Assembly (NCBI GenBank): GCA_964621905.1 | Contig: CAZUNG010000006.1 | Span: 62,001-126,000 of the forward strand | Origin: Ruminococcus_G sp964621905 | GTDB lineage: Bacteria; Bacillota; Clostridia; Lachnospirales; Lachnospiraceae | DNA length: 64,000 nucleotides | Direction: 5' to 3' | Part shown: positions 26,954-36,086 of the stretch, piece after piece | Layout of the letters: every line of letters begins with the position of its first letter | Numbering within the stretch: the first letter of the stretch is position 1 | Notes under the pieces: generated by a model | What the model saw: only the letters and a program-made list of their open reading frames with translations | Told to the model about the DNA's origin: nothing | Database searches by the model: none | Program-made: the position numbers and the translations under genes

Positions 26954-28516
26954 TTGGAACTGATAAAAAAGAATCTGCACATGCTTCGCCAGAAAAGTGA
27001 AGCGATCAACCAGGTAACGTTTGATGAAGATTACAATGTACCGGATGCCAAACCTGATGTGGGGCGCATGATCCAGAAAAAAGGGGAAGTCCAGATGGAA
27101 GAGGTTGTCGTCAGCGACGGCCAGGCCAAGATTCGTGGGAGCCTGAGATTTTATCTCCTGTATGTATCAGATTCGGAAAAAAAGAGGATTTACAGCCTGA
27201 GTGGAGATCTTCCGATTGACGAGACTCTGCATCTGCAGGGTATTGAGAGCGGAGATAAAATCTGCCTGAAATGGGAGATCGAAGATTTGAGTCTTCATGT
27301 GATCAACAGCAGAAAGCTGAATGTCAAAGCACTGGTGACCTTCAGGGCGGCAGTGGATGAACTTGCGCAGATTGGACTTCCGACAGAACTAAAAAACCCA
27401 CAGGATGTATCGGTCAAGGAAAAAGGCATACAGGTGCTTGGGCTTGGTGTACATAAAAAAGATACCATGCGGTTGAAAAAAGAGATAGCGCTGGCCTCAA
27501 ACAAACCGAATATCCACGAAATTTTGTGGAATGATATAGAAGTAAGAGGGCTTGATATCCGGGCCGGACAGGATCAGGTCTTTGTAAAAGGTGAGCTCTT
27601 TGTCTTTGCGCTGTATGGCGGAGATGACGACAATGATCCGCTGCAGTGGGTGGAACAGGCGATTCCCTTTTCAAAAGAGGTGGAATGCTCGGGTTGCCGT
27701 GAGGATATGATACCAAATATTGAGATTTCCATGCAGCAGACAGATGCGCAGGTAAAACCGGATGTGGACGGCGAAGAGCGTATCCTGCAGGTTGAAGCGG
27801 TACTTGAGCTGGAAATAAAAATTTATAAAGAAGAAGAGCATACACTCCTTCAGGATGTGTATACACCTCATATCGATTGCGTTCCAAGACGGATTGAAGA
27901 GGTACTCGAAAGCCTTCTTGTAAAAAATTATTCAAAATGCAGAGTATCAGACCGTGTGGCGGCAGCACCGACACAAGGTAAGATTCTGCAGATCTGTCAC
28001 AGTGATGGTGTGATCCGGCTGGATGAAATGAAGATAGTAGAGGACGGAATCCAGGTGGACGGTGTGATTCAGGTCCGGATCCTGTATATTGTAAGCGACG
28101 ATGATATGCCGTTTTACTCTATGGAATCTGTGCTGCCTTTTTCACATGTTGTGGAGGCGCGTAATATCGATGAGAACTGTATATACTACTTAAGAACTGA
28201 CCTGGAGCAGCTCTCCACCAGCATGGCCGACAGCAATGAGATCGAGATCAAGGCAGTGCTGAACCTGAATGCGCTTGTGCTTGCCTGCCAGAGGGAATCG
28301 CTGATTACGGATATCGAGGAACGGGAAATTGACCGTGCAAAGAGAAATAATATGCCGGGGATCACCTGTTATCTTGTACAGAGCGGGGACACACTTTGGG
28401 ATATAGCTAAAAGTTTCTTCACTACGATCGATGAGATAAAGCTGCTCAACCAGTTGGAGACAGATGAGGTCATGCCTCAGGATACTCTGATATTGGTAAA
28501 AAAAGTCGAAGATTAA
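26954..28516 (+). CDS. SipL-like spore morphogenesis protein (SPOCS/DUF3794 repeats plus LysM)
   Basis: A 520-residue protein with tandem DUF3794 (SPOCS) domains over about residues 30-460 and a C-terminal LysM domain (about 470-518, with SGDTLWDIAKSF). This is the layout of Clostridioides difficile SipL, which binds SpoIVA through its LysM domain to anchor the spore coat around the forespore. The start is TTG at 26954, chosen because GTGAGGGAG lies just ahead of it and no ATG is near. It is one of several sporulation genes here, with the ger operon and spoIIR further on. Regulation by sigma-E is likely from family knowledge but I could not define the promoter. Confidence 0.88.
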   Translation: MELIKKNLHMLRQKSEAINQVTFDEDYNVPDAKPDVGRMIQKKGEVQMEEVVVSDGQAKIRGSLRFYLLYVSDSEKKRIYSLSGDLPIDETLHLQGIESGDKICLKWEIEDLSLHVINSRKLNVKALVTFRAAVDELAQIGLPTELKNPQDVSVKEKGIQVLGLGVHKKDTMRLKKEIALASNKPNIHEILWNDIEVRGLDIRAGQDQVFVKGELFVFALYGGDDDNDPLQWVEQAIPFSKEVECSGCREDMIPNIEISMQQTDAQVKPDVDGEERILQVEAVLELEIKIYKEEEHTLLQDVYTPHIDCVPRRIEEVLESLLVKNYSKCRVSDRVAAAPTQGKILQICHSDGVIRLDEMKIVEDGIQVDGVIQVRILYIVSDDDMPFYSMESVLPFSHVVEARNIDENCIYYLRTDLEQLSTSMADSNEIEIKAVLNLNALVLACQRESLITDIEEREIDRAKRNNMPGITCYLVQSGDTLWDIAKSFFTTIDEIKLLNQLETDEVMPQDTLILVKKVED

Positions 28517-28598
28517 GATATCGGTTGACGCAGGCGGTGAATATGGCCTATACTGTATACAAAATACAACAGAAAAACACAAGATATTGGGAGAAACT

Positions 28599-29471
28599 AT
28601 GCGGTTAAGAGCTTTGGCAAAGATTAATCTGGGACTTGACGTTGTAAGAAAACGGGAGGACGGGTATCATGAAGTGCGAATGATCATGCAGACGATCAAA
28701 ATGTATGATCAGCTGGACATGCAGAAAGGAAAGCAGCCGGGGATAAGACTTAAGACCAATCTGCCTTATCTTCCGGTCAATGAAAATAATCTGGTGTATA
28801 AGGCATCAAAGCTTTTGATGGATGAATTTCGTATCCGGGAAGGGCTTGTCATTGATCTGAAAAAAGTGATACCGGTGGCTGCCGGGATGGCCGGGGGGAG
28901 TTCGGACGCAGCAGCGGCGATGATGGGGGTTAACAAAATGTTCGGCCTTGGCTTGTCAAGACAGGAATTGATGCAGAGGGCGAAGACGATCGGAGCGGAT
29001 GTACCTTACTGCATCTTAAGAGGGACGGCACTGGCAGAGGGGATCGGGGAAAAGCTGACGAGACTTCCCCCCATGCCGCAGGGATATGTGCTGATTGGAA
29101 AGCCTGGAATCAGCGTATCTACGAAATTTGTCTATGGAAATCTGAACGCGGCGGACCTTACCAGCCATCCGGATATTGACGGGATGATCGCTGCGCTTAA
29201 AGCACAGGATTTTTATGGTGTTGCCAGCCGCATGGAAAATGTGCTGGAGACCGTGACGATACCGGCATATCCTGTGATTGCAGATATCAAGCGGAAGATG
29301 ATAGACTGGGGTGCCGTTAATTCTCTGATGAGCGGCAGCGGCCCGACAGTGTTCGGACTGTTTGACGATAAGGAGAAAGCGGAGTATGCACACACACATC
29401 TGAAGAAAAGCAAACTGGTCCGCCAGAGCTTTTTGACGATGTTTTACAACAACGGAGGAAGACACGAATGA
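28599..29471 (+). CDS. ispE: 4-diphosphocytidyl-2-C-methyl-D-erythritol kinase
   Basis: A 290-residue GHMP kinase of the MEP isoprenoid pathway, phosphorylating CDP-methylerythritol at the 2-hydroxyl with ATP. The N-terminus RALAKINLGLDV and the ATP loop AAGMAGGSSDAAAAM (residues 94-108) are typical, and a C-terminal LMSGSGPTVFGLF completes the GHMP fold. ATG 28599 is preceded by TTGGGAGA; a TTG at 28587 is in frame but less likely. The stop overlaps the start of the following GntR gene as ATGA, so the two are translationally coupled. Confidence 0.95.
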   Translation: MRLRALAKINLGLDVVRKREDGYHEVRMIMQTIKMYDQLDMQKGKQPGIRLKTNLPYLPVNENNLVYKASKLLMDEFRIREGLVIDLKKVIPVAAGMAGGSSDAAAAMMGVNKMFGLGLSRQELMQRAKTIGADVPYCILRGTALAEGIGEKLTRLPPMPQGYVLIGKPGISVSTKFVYGNLNAADLTSHPDIDGMIAALKAQDFYGVASRMENVLETVTIPAYPVIADIKRKMIDWGAVNSLMSGSGPTVFGLFDDKEKAEYAHTHLKKSKLVRQSFLTMFYNNGGRHE

Positions 29472-30142
29472 CGAGTGATTTTCATGTGAGCATGAATGAA
29501 TATCTGCCCCTTCGCGATGTCGTATTCAACACACTGCGGGATGCGATACTGCACGGAGAACTGCTGCCGGGTGAACGTCTGATGGAAATCACGCTGGCCA
29601 ACCGCCTTGGAGTCAGCAGAACACCGGTCAGGGAGGCGATCAGGAAACTGGAACTTGAGGGGCTTGTCATTATGGTGCCGCGCAAAGGGGCACAGGTGGC
29701 GCAGATTACGGAAAAAGACTTAAATGATGTGCTGGAAGTCCGTCTGGGACTGGAAGAACTGGCGATGCAGTTTGCGTGTGAACGAATCGATGAGGCGCAG
29801 CAGGAGCAGATCAGAAAAGCGGCGCTGGAGTTCGAGAAATTAATGGAAAGTGATGATATCACGGCGCTGGCACAGGCGGATGTGAAATTCCATGAGCTGA
29901 TCTATGAGGCCACCAGGAACAGGCGCCTGATACAGATCATCAATAATCTCCGGGAACAGATGTATCGCTACCGGATCGAATATCTCAAAGACAGTACAGC
30001 CCGCCGGACGCTTGTAAAAGAACACCGGGAAATCTATGAAGCCCTGAAGGCGAGAGACTACAGGAAAGCCAATGACTGTATGCGGGATCATATTGAGAAT
30101 CAGCAGAAAGCGATCATAAAAAGTCTGCATCAAAGTGAATAA
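29468..30142 (+). CDS. GntR family (FadR-type) transcriptional regulator
   Basis: A 224-residue regulator. The winged helix at residues 10-75 contains SRTPVREAIRKLE, and residues 85-220 form the all-helical FCD effector domain with the metal-binding-type pattern DVKFHELIY and two later histidines. Effectors of this subgroup are small carboxylates or metals. It is coupled to ispE by an ATGA overlap and followed by a terminator, so its target may lie elsewhere in the genome; no obvious catabolic genes are next to it. A repressor role is likely for the family. Confidence 0.88.
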   Translation: MTSDFHVSMNEYLPLRDVVFNTLRDAILHGELLPGERLMEITLANRLGVSRTPVREAIRKLELEGLVIMVPRKGAQVAQITEKDLNDVLEVRLGLEELAMQFACERIDEAQQEQIRKAALEFEKLMESDDITALAQADVKFHELIYEATRNRRLIQIINNLREQMYRYRIEYLKDSTARRTLVKEHREIYEALKARDYRKANDCMRDHIENQQKAIIKSLHQSE

Positions 30143-30163
30143 AATAAGCGGTAACGTATATCC

Positions 30164-30200
30164 TAAAAGAGGTGCCATACAGGCATCTCTTTTCTGTTTT
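30164..30200 (+). terminator. Terminator after the ispE/GntR unit
   Basis: AAAAGAGGTGCC pairs with GGCATCTCTTTT (one G-T pair) around ATACA, followed by CTGTTTT. It separates the regulator from the ger operon. Confidence 0.75.
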
Positions 30201-30215
30201 CAAAGGAGGAGCGTT

Positions 30216-31724
30216 ATGCAAAGGACAGCGACAGAAGCAACAACCCCGGTATCTTTGAGGATTGAGGACAATCAGGAATACGTGCAGGAGAAATGCCGGG
30301 GCTGTGATGATATTATACAAAGGCCAATGAAGCTTGGGGAAGGAAAGAAGATCTCCTGTCTGGTTGTTTATATAGAAGTTGCCGTCAGCAATATGACGCT
30401 TGAAGAATCGGTGATCGGGAAACTGATCAATAAACTGTGGACCATTCCGGATCGGGAGATGTATGATTTCCTGAAAGATAACAGCCTTGGTATCTCAGAC
30501 GTCAGGCAACTTGACACAATGGAAGATGCAATGAAGGCTATGCTTGCCGGAAATGCGGTGATGTTTGTCGACGGCTACGAAAAGGCGATAAAGATCGGGA
30601 GCAAAGGCTATCCGGGCATGGGTGTGATGAAAGCCGAGTCCGAAAAGGTTCTGCGCGGCTCCAATGAAGGTTTTTCTGATTCTGTAAAAATCAATACCTC
30701 ACTGATCCGCAAACGTGTCCGCAGTACCGGGTTAAAGGTGAAAGAAATGCAGGTCGGTCTGCGTTCGGACACAATGACAGCGCTTGTATATATTGAAGAC
30801 CTGGTATATCCGCATCTGCTGGAACAAATCGAGGAGCGGATCCGGCAGTATGAGATCGATGGGATACTGGAGAGCGGCATGCTGGAACAGCTGACAGAAG
30901 AGCGCTGGCTTTCGCTGTTTCCGCAGTTTCAAACGACAGAGCGGCCTGACCGTGCTGCCATGGAGGTACTGGATGGAAGAATTATTCTGATCTGTGACAA
31001 TTCTCCGGTTGCCTTGATTCTGCCGACGACGCTGAACAGTTTTATACAGGTCAGCGAGGATCGCTACAACCGTTTTGAAATCGTTTCCTTCCAGCGGCTG
31101 ATTCGCTATGGGGCGGTTCTGCTGGCAATGCTGCTGTCCGGGCTTTACCTTGCGGTGATACGGTTTCACACACAGGTACTGCCAACGAATCTTTTGCTCT
31201 CTTTTGCGGAGGCCAGGCATGGAGTCCCCTTCTCAAGTCTTGTGGAAGTGGTGTTCATGGAGCTGGCATTTGAATTGATCCGGGAAGCCGGAGTGCGTAT
31301 GCCGGGACCACTGGGAGGCACGATTGGTATCGTGGGAGGTCTCATTATCGGAGATGCGGCCGTCAGTGCCAATCTGGTCAGTCCGATGTCTGTTGTTGTC
31401 GTCGCACTTAGCGCACTCAGCTCGTTTGCAATTCCGAATGAGGAATTTTCTGCACCGTTTCGCCTGCTGAAGTTCGGATTCATTTTCTTCGGGGGCTATT
31501 TTGGAATCTTTGGGATTGTTATGGGACTGTATATGCTGACCGGTCATTTGTCCGGGCTTGTGAGTTTCGGGATCCCCTATTTGATGCCGTTTGTCGGTGC
31601 AGATCTCACGGGATATCACGATGAGAGGGATTCTCTGGTGCGTGCGCCGTTCCGTATGCTGAAGCGGCGGCCGATCTTTTCACGCAGGGATCAGAGAGTC
31701 CGCATGAAAAAGGAGGAGTCATAA
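30216..31724 (+). CDS. Spore germination protein, GerA family subunit A
   Basis: A 502-residue protein. The first 270 residues form the GerA N-terminal domain (with GNAVMFVDGYEKAIKIGSKG), followed by four or five membrane helices and the cytoplasmic tail with MPGPLGGTIGIVGG and SPFRMLKRRP-like residues. Such A subunits are essential parts of germinant receptors in the spore inner membrane. The ATG at 30216 is preceded by AAAGGAGG; an upstream in-frame GTG is inside the previous gene. It is the first gene of a gerA-gerB-gerC operon (stop and next start adjacent at 31724/31725). Confidence 0.93.
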   Translation: MQRTATEATTPVSLRIEDNQEYVQEKCRGCDDIIQRPMKLGEGKKISCLVVYIEVAVSNMTLEESVIGKLINKLWTIPDREMYDFLKDNSLGISDVRQLDTMEDAMKAMLAGNAVMFVDGYEKAIKIGSKGYPGMGVMKAESEKVLRGSNEGFSDSVKINTSLIRKRVRSTGLKVKEMQVGLRSDTMTALVYIEDLVYPHLLEQIEERIRQYEIDGILESGMLEQLTEERWLSLFPQFQTTERPDRAAMEVLDGRIILICDNSPVALILPTTLNSFIQVSEDRYNRFEIVSFQRLIRYGAVLLAMLLSGLYLAVIRFHTQVLPTNLLLSFAEARHGVPFSSLVEVVFMELAFELIREAGVRMPGPLGGTIGIVGGLIIGDAAVSANLVSPMSVVVVALSALSSFAIPNEEFSAPFRLLKFGFIFFGGYFGIFGIVMGLYMLTGHLSGLVSFGIPYLMPFVGADLTGYHDERDSLVRAPFRMLKRRPIFSRRDQRVRMKKEES

Positions 31725-32771
31725 GTGTTTTCGGACAATCATCGAATTTCAAGGCGTCAGCTTGGACGCCAGCTGGCGCTTGGACTTAGCGGTACATTTT
31801 TACTGGTTGTGCCGGGACTTCCCCAATTGTACGGACTTTCCGGAATTCTGAGCTGTGTGATCGGACTTGGGGTGCTATGGGTATATCTGTTTTTTATGGT
31901 ACGCCATACAGCAACGGCAAAAAGCCTTCGGCAGAGGATGAGCCGGCCGGCATATATGGCCGCCGCAGTGTTTTACCTGAGCTATCTGGTACTTGGAGGC
32001 GGATATCTCGTACGGATCGTAGCGAGGATGATCAAGGCTGCACTGGTAACAGAATACAGTCTCTGGGTGATTGCAGGGCTTTTGATACTGACGGCCATGA
32101 TCGGGACGGGAAGTGATATCCAGAGAAGGGCACGCATTGCTGAGGTCAGTACCGTTCCGGTTATCGGCGGACTGATTCTTCTGCTTTTGTTTGCGGCTTT
32201 CCAGGGAGGAGGCATTACTTCCGAGATGGTGTCAAAGGTGGACGCTGGGACGGTGCTTGGAGGCGCGTATGATTTCTTCTGCGCATTTTCTATCACGGGT
32301 GTTATCCCGTTTTTAATGAGTAATGTGGAACGCCCCCAGGGAAGCGTCAGGGCACTGTATATCGGAACTGGAACAGCAGCTGTTCTTGCAGTCGGCGGAT
32401 TGTGTGTGATGCAGTCGGTGTTTGGTGTATATGGCATGCAGGAAAAAGAATTTCCAGTGACGGCTTTAATGTCAGCGGTCTCATTTCCGGGAAACTTCCT
32501 GGACCGCTTCGATATTATCTGGATGATCTTTCTGCTGTTCGCGCTCTTTTATGCGGTGGGGACCATACTGTTTTACAGCCATCACCTGATCAATGACAGG
32601 AATAACCTTGCGGTCCGTCTGGTGTTTGCAGTGCTTGTCTTTGCCGCTGCGTTTGTGGAATGGAACGGCAGAAGTCTGGAAGATCTGTATCCGCTGGCCA
32701 TACGATATCTGTATATGCCGTTGTTTGTGGTGTTTGGACTTTTTGTTTGCAGAATCAGGAGGAAAGCATGA
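31725..32771 (+). CDS. Spore germination protein, GerB family (amino acid permease-like)
   Basis: A 348-residue membrane protein with about ten helices, of the GerAB/ArcD/ProY transporter family. The N-terminal RRQLGRQLALGLSGTFLLVV and the helix GLPQLYGLSGILSCVIGLGV are typical. B subunits hold the germinant-binding site of Ger receptors. The start is GTG at 31725, directly after the gerA stop, with AAAAGGAGG ahead. Its stop overlaps the gerC start as ATGA. The germinant is not predictable here. Confidence 0.9.
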   Translation: MFSDNHRISRRQLGRQLALGLSGTFLLVVPGLPQLYGLSGILSCVIGLGVLWVYLFFMVRHTATAKSLRQRMSRPAYMAAAVFYLSYLVLGGGYLVRIVARMIKAALVTEYSLWVIAGLLILTAMIGTGSDIQRRARIAEVSTVPVIGGLILLLLFAAFQGGGITSEMVSKVDAGTVLGGAYDFFCAFSITGVIPFLMSNVERPQGSVRALYIGTGTAAVLAVGGLCVMQSVFGVYGMQEKEFPVTALMSAVSFPGNFLDRFDIIWMIFLLFALFYAVGTILFYSHHLINDRNNLAVRLVFAVLVFAAAFVEWNGRSLEDLYPLAIRYLYMPLFVVFGLFVCRIRRKA

Positions 32772-33385
32772 GACGTTTTGGTTACTTGACGGCACTGATG
32801 ATTATGCTGTGGGCGATGTGTGGATGCGGCGGTGTGGAACCGGAAAAACGTGCATATCCACTGGTGGTCAGTGTCGATATTCAGGACGGACAGTACCAGG
32901 TCATCTATGGAATGGCAAACCTGTCATTTTCAACGGGACAGGATAAAAGCGGAGGTGACTCAGGCGAAAATGGAAAAACGACACTGCTGTTTACCGGCAA
33001 TGACATGCAGGAAATCCTTCAGATGTATAACCGGACGCAGGAAAATTACCTCGATCTGGGACATGTACAGGTGTTTATTTTCGGGAAAAACCTGGTCAGT
33101 CAGCCGAAAGATCTGGATCAGGTACTTCAATATCTTGAACAGCAGCCCGTCCTTGGGGACGGCGCCTGTGTGTTTGTGAGTAAAGAACCGCAGCAGGTCC
33201 TGGAACTGAACGGAACCCGGGTTGAGTCATTGGGTACGTATCTGACCGGTATCTATGAAAACCGACCGGGCGGCCGTGAGGATCAAATGGTTACTTTACA
33301 GGATATCTACCGGGAATGGCATCGGGGAGAAAGCCTGAAACTTCCGGACCTGGACGTCAAAGAAGATTTTCCCGAGATTGTATAA
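32768..33385 (+). CDS. Short Ger(x)C lipoprotein
   Basis: A 205-residue lipoprotein: signal peptide with lipobox AMCGC (lipid on Cys20), then the N-terminal domain of the Ger(x)C family with ILQMYNRTQENYLDLGHVQ and the conserved LYQYL-like segment LDQVLQYLEQQPV. Usual Ger(x)C proteins are about 370-400 residues with a second, C-terminal domain. Here the gene stops at DFPEIV, just where the second domain would begin, and the next 60 bases hold no further gene before spoIIR. It overlaps gerB as ATGA. It may be a natural short form of this lineage or a C-terminal deletion. Confidence 0.8.
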   Translation: MRRFGYLTALMIMLWAMCGCGGVEPEKRAYPLVVSVDIQDGQYQVIYGMANLSFSTGQDKSGGDSGENGKTTLLFTGNDMQEILQMYNRTQENYLDLGHVQVFIFGKNLVSQPKDLDQVLQYLEQQPVLGDGACVFVSKEPQQVLELNGTRVESLGTYLTGIYENRPGGREDQMVTLQDIYREWHRGESLKLPDLDVKEDFPEIV

Positions 33386-33444
33386 GTATGAAACATGGAA
33401 AATATGACCATACTTCTGTTAAGAGGTGACAGGAGGTATTTTCC

Positions 33445-34065
33445 ATGTGTAATATGTTTTTGAAAAAAAGAAATGTGATGATGCTAGTGCTTGCGGCTGC
33501 GCTGTTGTGCGCAGTATGTGCCGCCGGGATCTTAACGATAAATGCGGGAGCCGTCCAGAAGGGGATCGCCCGGTCGGTGATCAGATTCCATGTGCTGGCA
33601 AACAGCGATTCCAGGGAAGACCAGGAACTGAAGATGCAGGTGAAAGCAGATGTGGTTGAAGAAATGCGGGGTATGCTAAAAGACGCCCGGTCGGTGGAAG
33701 AGAGCCGGCTGCTGATTGAAGAAAACCTTCCAAGGATTCAGGACTATGCCGGTGAACAGGTAAAAAAATACGGGTACGATTATCCGGTCAGCGCAGGTCT
33801 TGTGACCACCTGGTTTCCGGTAAAAGAGTACGGGGACTGTACGTTTCCGGCGGGGGAATATGAGGCCCTGCAGATCAGGATCGGAGAAGCTGAGGGCAGA
33901 AACTGGTGGTGCGTACTCTATCCGGGTCTGTGCTTTACCGACGCCGTCCATGCGGTTGTACCGGAAGACAAAAAAGAAGAACTCTCATATGTCCTGACAG
34001 ACGATGAATATGAGACAATCATGAATGGAGGGCAGGTTAAGGTTCGTTTCCGATGGTTTTCCTGA
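33445..34065 (+). CDS. spoIIR: Stage II sporulation protein R
   Basis: A 206-residue protein with an N-terminal membrane or signal helix (residues 14-36) and the conserved FHVLANSDSREDQELK motif. SpoIIR is made in the forespore and signals across to the mother cell so that pro-sigma-E is cleaved by SpoIIGA. The C-terminal ending NWWCVLYPGLCF and DEYETIMNGG is typical. The start is preceded by GACAGGAGGT. It is separate from the ger operon (60-base gap). Control by sigma-F is expected for the family, but I could not match a convincing sigma-F promoter. Confidence 0.93.
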   Translation: MCNMFLKKRNVMMLVLAAALLCAVCAAGILTINAGAVQKGIARSVIRFHVLANSDSREDQELKMQVKADVVEEMRGMLKDARSVEESRLLIEENLPRIQDYAGEQVKKYGYDYPVSAGLVTTWFPVKEYGDCTFPAGEYEALQIRIGEAEGRNWWCVLYPGLCFTDAVHAVVPEDKKEELSYVLTDDEYETIMNGGQVKVRFRWFS

Positions 34066-34108
34066 TGTTTTTCTTGAATTATTCCTGTAATGAGGGTAGA
34101 ATGGGTCT

Positions 34109-34132
34109 AGAGTGCCGTTGCAGCGGCACTCT
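34109..34132 (+). terminator. Hairpin between spoIIR and murI
   Basis: AGAGTGCCG pairs with CGGCACTCT around a 6-base loop. There is no T-run, so it may act as an mRNA stability or weak termination element. Confidence 0.45.
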
Positions 34133-34165
34133 GCAGGAATATAAAAAGATGGAGAACTAACTGAT

Positions 34166-34987
34166 ATGAGTATAGACAGACTGGCCCCGATTGGGGTCTT
34201 TGATTCCGGCGTGGGCGGTTTGACGGTTGCGCGTGAGATTATGCGGAATCTGCCTGCCGAACGGATTGTCTATTTCGGGGATACGGCGCGTGTGCCGTAC
34301 GGAAGCAAATCAAAGGAGACAGTGATCCGCTACTCGCGGCAGATTATCCGTTTTCTGCGCACACAGGATGTCAAGGCGATCGTGGTTGCCTGCAATACGG
34401 CAAGTGCGCTCGCGCTGGAAGAGATAGAAAAGGAGCTTGATATACCGATCATCGGGGTGGTTAAACCGGGAGCCCGCGTGGCGGCGGCAACGACCAGGAA
34501 CAAGCGGATCGGCGTTATCGGGACAGAGAGCACGATCCACAGCCATATGTACCGCAGTTTTATCTGCGACATCGATCCCGGGATCACGGTGGTTGGGAAA
34601 GCGTGCCCGCTTTTTGTGCCCCTTGTTGAGGAGGGATGGCTGAAAGATTCTGTGACTGAGGAGGTCGCACGGCGTTACCTGGATGAGCTGAAAAATGAGA
34701 ACATAGATTCCCTGATCCTGGGATGCACACATTATCCGCTGCTGCGCAGCACTGTGAAAAAGATTATGGGAGATGGGGTGACACTTGTGAATCCGGCGTA
34801 TGAGACGGCGCGGGAGCTGGGCGGCCTGCTGAAAACCATGGATATGGATAATCCGGGTGTGAAAGAGGAAGAATTCCCCTACCGCTTTTACGTAAGTGAT
34901 GCAGCAGAAAAATTTAAACAATTTGCAAACTCTATCCTGCCATATGATGTGCGTATGACACAGCAGGTAAATATTGAAGAGTTCTAG
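34166..34987 (+). CDS. murI: Glutamate racemase
   Basis: A 273-residue cofactor-independent racemase supplying D-glutamate for peptidoglycan. The N-terminal GVFDSGVGGLTVAREIM, the catalytic-cysteine motif VACNTASA and the second one LGCTHYPLL are all present, so both active-site cysteines are intact. Length is normal. The start at 34166 lies 16 bases after AAAGATGGAG. The following DUF1934 gene begins 11 bases after the stop and is probably cotranscribed. No allosteric extension is seen. Confidence 0.95.
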   Translation: MSIDRLAPIGVFDSGVGGLTVAREIMRNLPAERIVYFGDTARVPYGSKSKETVIRYSRQIIRFLRTQDVKAIVVACNTASALALEEIEKELDIPIIGVVKPGARVAAATTRNKRIGVIGTESTIHSHMYRSFICDIDPGITVVGKACPLFVPLVEEGWLKDSVTEEVARRYLDELKNENIDSLILGCTHYPLLRSTVKKIMGDGVTLVNPAYETARELGGLLKTMDMDNPGVKEEEFPYRFYVSDAAEKFKQFANSILPYDVRMTQQVNIEEF

Positions 34988-34998
34988 AAAGGTACAGT

Positions 34999-35457
34999 AT
35001 GACAAAACAAGTATTGATCAGCATCAAGGGACTTCAGTTTATGAGCGGGGAAGCCTATGATGAGGATACGGATCCGGTGGAAGTGATCACGGTGGGAGAG
35101 TACTATCAGCGAAACGGGAATCACTATATCCGCTACGATGAGGCGTTTGAAGGTTTTGCGGAGGATGCCAAAAATCTGCTGAAGATTTCCGGAGGTGTAC
35201 TGGAAGTCAGAAAGAAGGGTGTGATCAACGTACATATGGTGTTTGAGGAAAATAAAAAGAATATCTCTTATTATACGACGCCGTTCGGGACGATGCAGAT
35301 GGGAATTGCCGCGACACACGTAAAAATCTCGGAGGCGGAAAATAATATCGATGTAAAGATTGAATATGCGCTGGAAGTGAATGAGGAACACGTTGCGGAC
35401 TGTTCTCTTGAAATGAATATCAAATCAAAAGAAGCCAAAGATTTTGCACTAAGCTGA
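34999..35457 (+). CDS. DUF1934 (YwiB-like) calycin-fold protein
   Basis: A 152-residue cytoplasmic protein of the DUF1934 family (Bacillus YwiB), small beta-barrel proteins of unknown function. The pattern GEYYQRNGNHYIRYDE, GVLEVRKKGVI and the late YTTPFGTMQMGI are family features. It follows murI at 11 bases. The last codons overlap a bidirectional terminator. YwiB-like genes often neighbour argS, but here the neighbour is murI. Confidence 0.8.
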   Translation: MTKQVLISIKGLQFMSGEAYDEDTDPVEVITVGEYYQRNGNHYIRYDEAFEGFAEDAKNLLKISGGVLEVRKKGVINVHMVFEENKKNISYYTTPFGTMQMGIAATHVKISEAENNIDVKIEYALEVNEEHVADCSLEMNIKSKEAKDFALS

Positions 35458-35475
35458 ATCTTTGGCTTCTTTATC
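35431..35475. terminator. Bidirectional terminator between the DUF1934 gene and the convergent gene
   Basis: GAAGCCAAAGATT (35431-35443) pairs with AATCTTTGGCTTC (35457-35469), with a 13-base loop holding the DUF1934 stop. The stem overlaps the coding end; a short T-rich tail follows on the + strand and a tail in the other direction. Confidence 0.75.
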
Positions 35476-35496
35476 CTATGGTTCTGCGGTCTGAAA

Positions 35497-35946
35497 TCAA
35501 TTGCCGGTCGCTTTGCTGCGCAGCCGCTTGAAAAATCCTTTTTTCTTTTCAGGAGCTTCCAGAGGACCTCGCACACCGCGCACTTCTACGATGTAGATAC
35601 CGCTCACCATCGCTTTGACCTCTTTCTTGATCGGAATCAGATCATAGATTTTTTCATCCGCGACGAGCGTAGTGATCTTCGGACCTACTTTGGCCTTGAC
35701 AATCGGCAGTTTTGTTCTCCGCATCAGTTTTGGCGTCTGGTCAATGACCATCTGAGGAAGTCCGGACTCTTTTATCGGCAGTCGTTTCTTATCTATAATC
35801 AGCATAGACACCTGTTGTTTAGATGCATCGATTTGTGCTTTTTGTGCTTCCTGCTTTTTCTGTGCCTTTTTTCCAAGAAAATACAACACAATCAGTGCGA
35901 TAATCAGTATAATTAAAATAATCAGCAAAATATGCCAGACCTTCAT
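35497..35946 (-). CDS. Conserved membrane-anchored protein of unknown function
   Basis: A 149-residue protein with one strongly hydrophobic N-terminal helix (residues 4-25, mostly Ile and Leu), then a charged, Lys/Gln-rich linker that may be helical, then a compact domain to about residue 125 and a basic tail KKKGFFKRLRSKATG. The start is preceded by AAGGAGGTTACTC. I recognise no named family, though proteins of this layout occur widely in Lachnospiraceae. It stands alone on this strand, converging on the DUF1934 gene. A role at the cytoplasmic face of the membrane is the most that can be inferred. Confidence 0.65.
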   Translation of the reverse strand: MKVWHILLIILIILIIALIVLYFLGKKAQKKQEAQKAQIDASKQQVSMLIIDKKRLPIKESGLPQMVIDQTPKLMRRTKLPIVKAKVGPKITTLVADEKIYDLIPIKKEVKAMVSGIYIVEVRGVRGPLEAPEKKKGFFKRLRSKATGN

Positions 35947-36062
35947 GAGTAACCTCCTTCACCCTCTCTTTATCATAGCACATTGTATCATTCTTTGTTT
36001 TAAAAGGCAAATATAAATTTTTGCAAAATTGATGAAAAAATGATAGAAAACAGGTAAGGATG

Positions 36063-36071
36063 TGATATAAT
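36063..36071 (+). promoter_or_regulatory. Extended -10 promoter of the deacetylase operon
   Basis: TGATATAAT matches the extended -10 consensus, with no good -35 at the right distance. It precedes an inverted repeat and the deacetylase genes. Confidence 0.5.
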
Positions 36072-36086
36072 GAAACAGAATATATG

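Noticed and set aside
30135..30215. An in-frame extension of the GerA gene
   Set aside because: It crosses the terminator of the previous unit; AAAGGAGG is 7 bases ahead of the ATG at 30216.
33380..33410. A sigma-F promoter for spoIIR
   Set aside because: GTATA is present but a -10 at the right distance is not; the spacing is about 3 bases too short.
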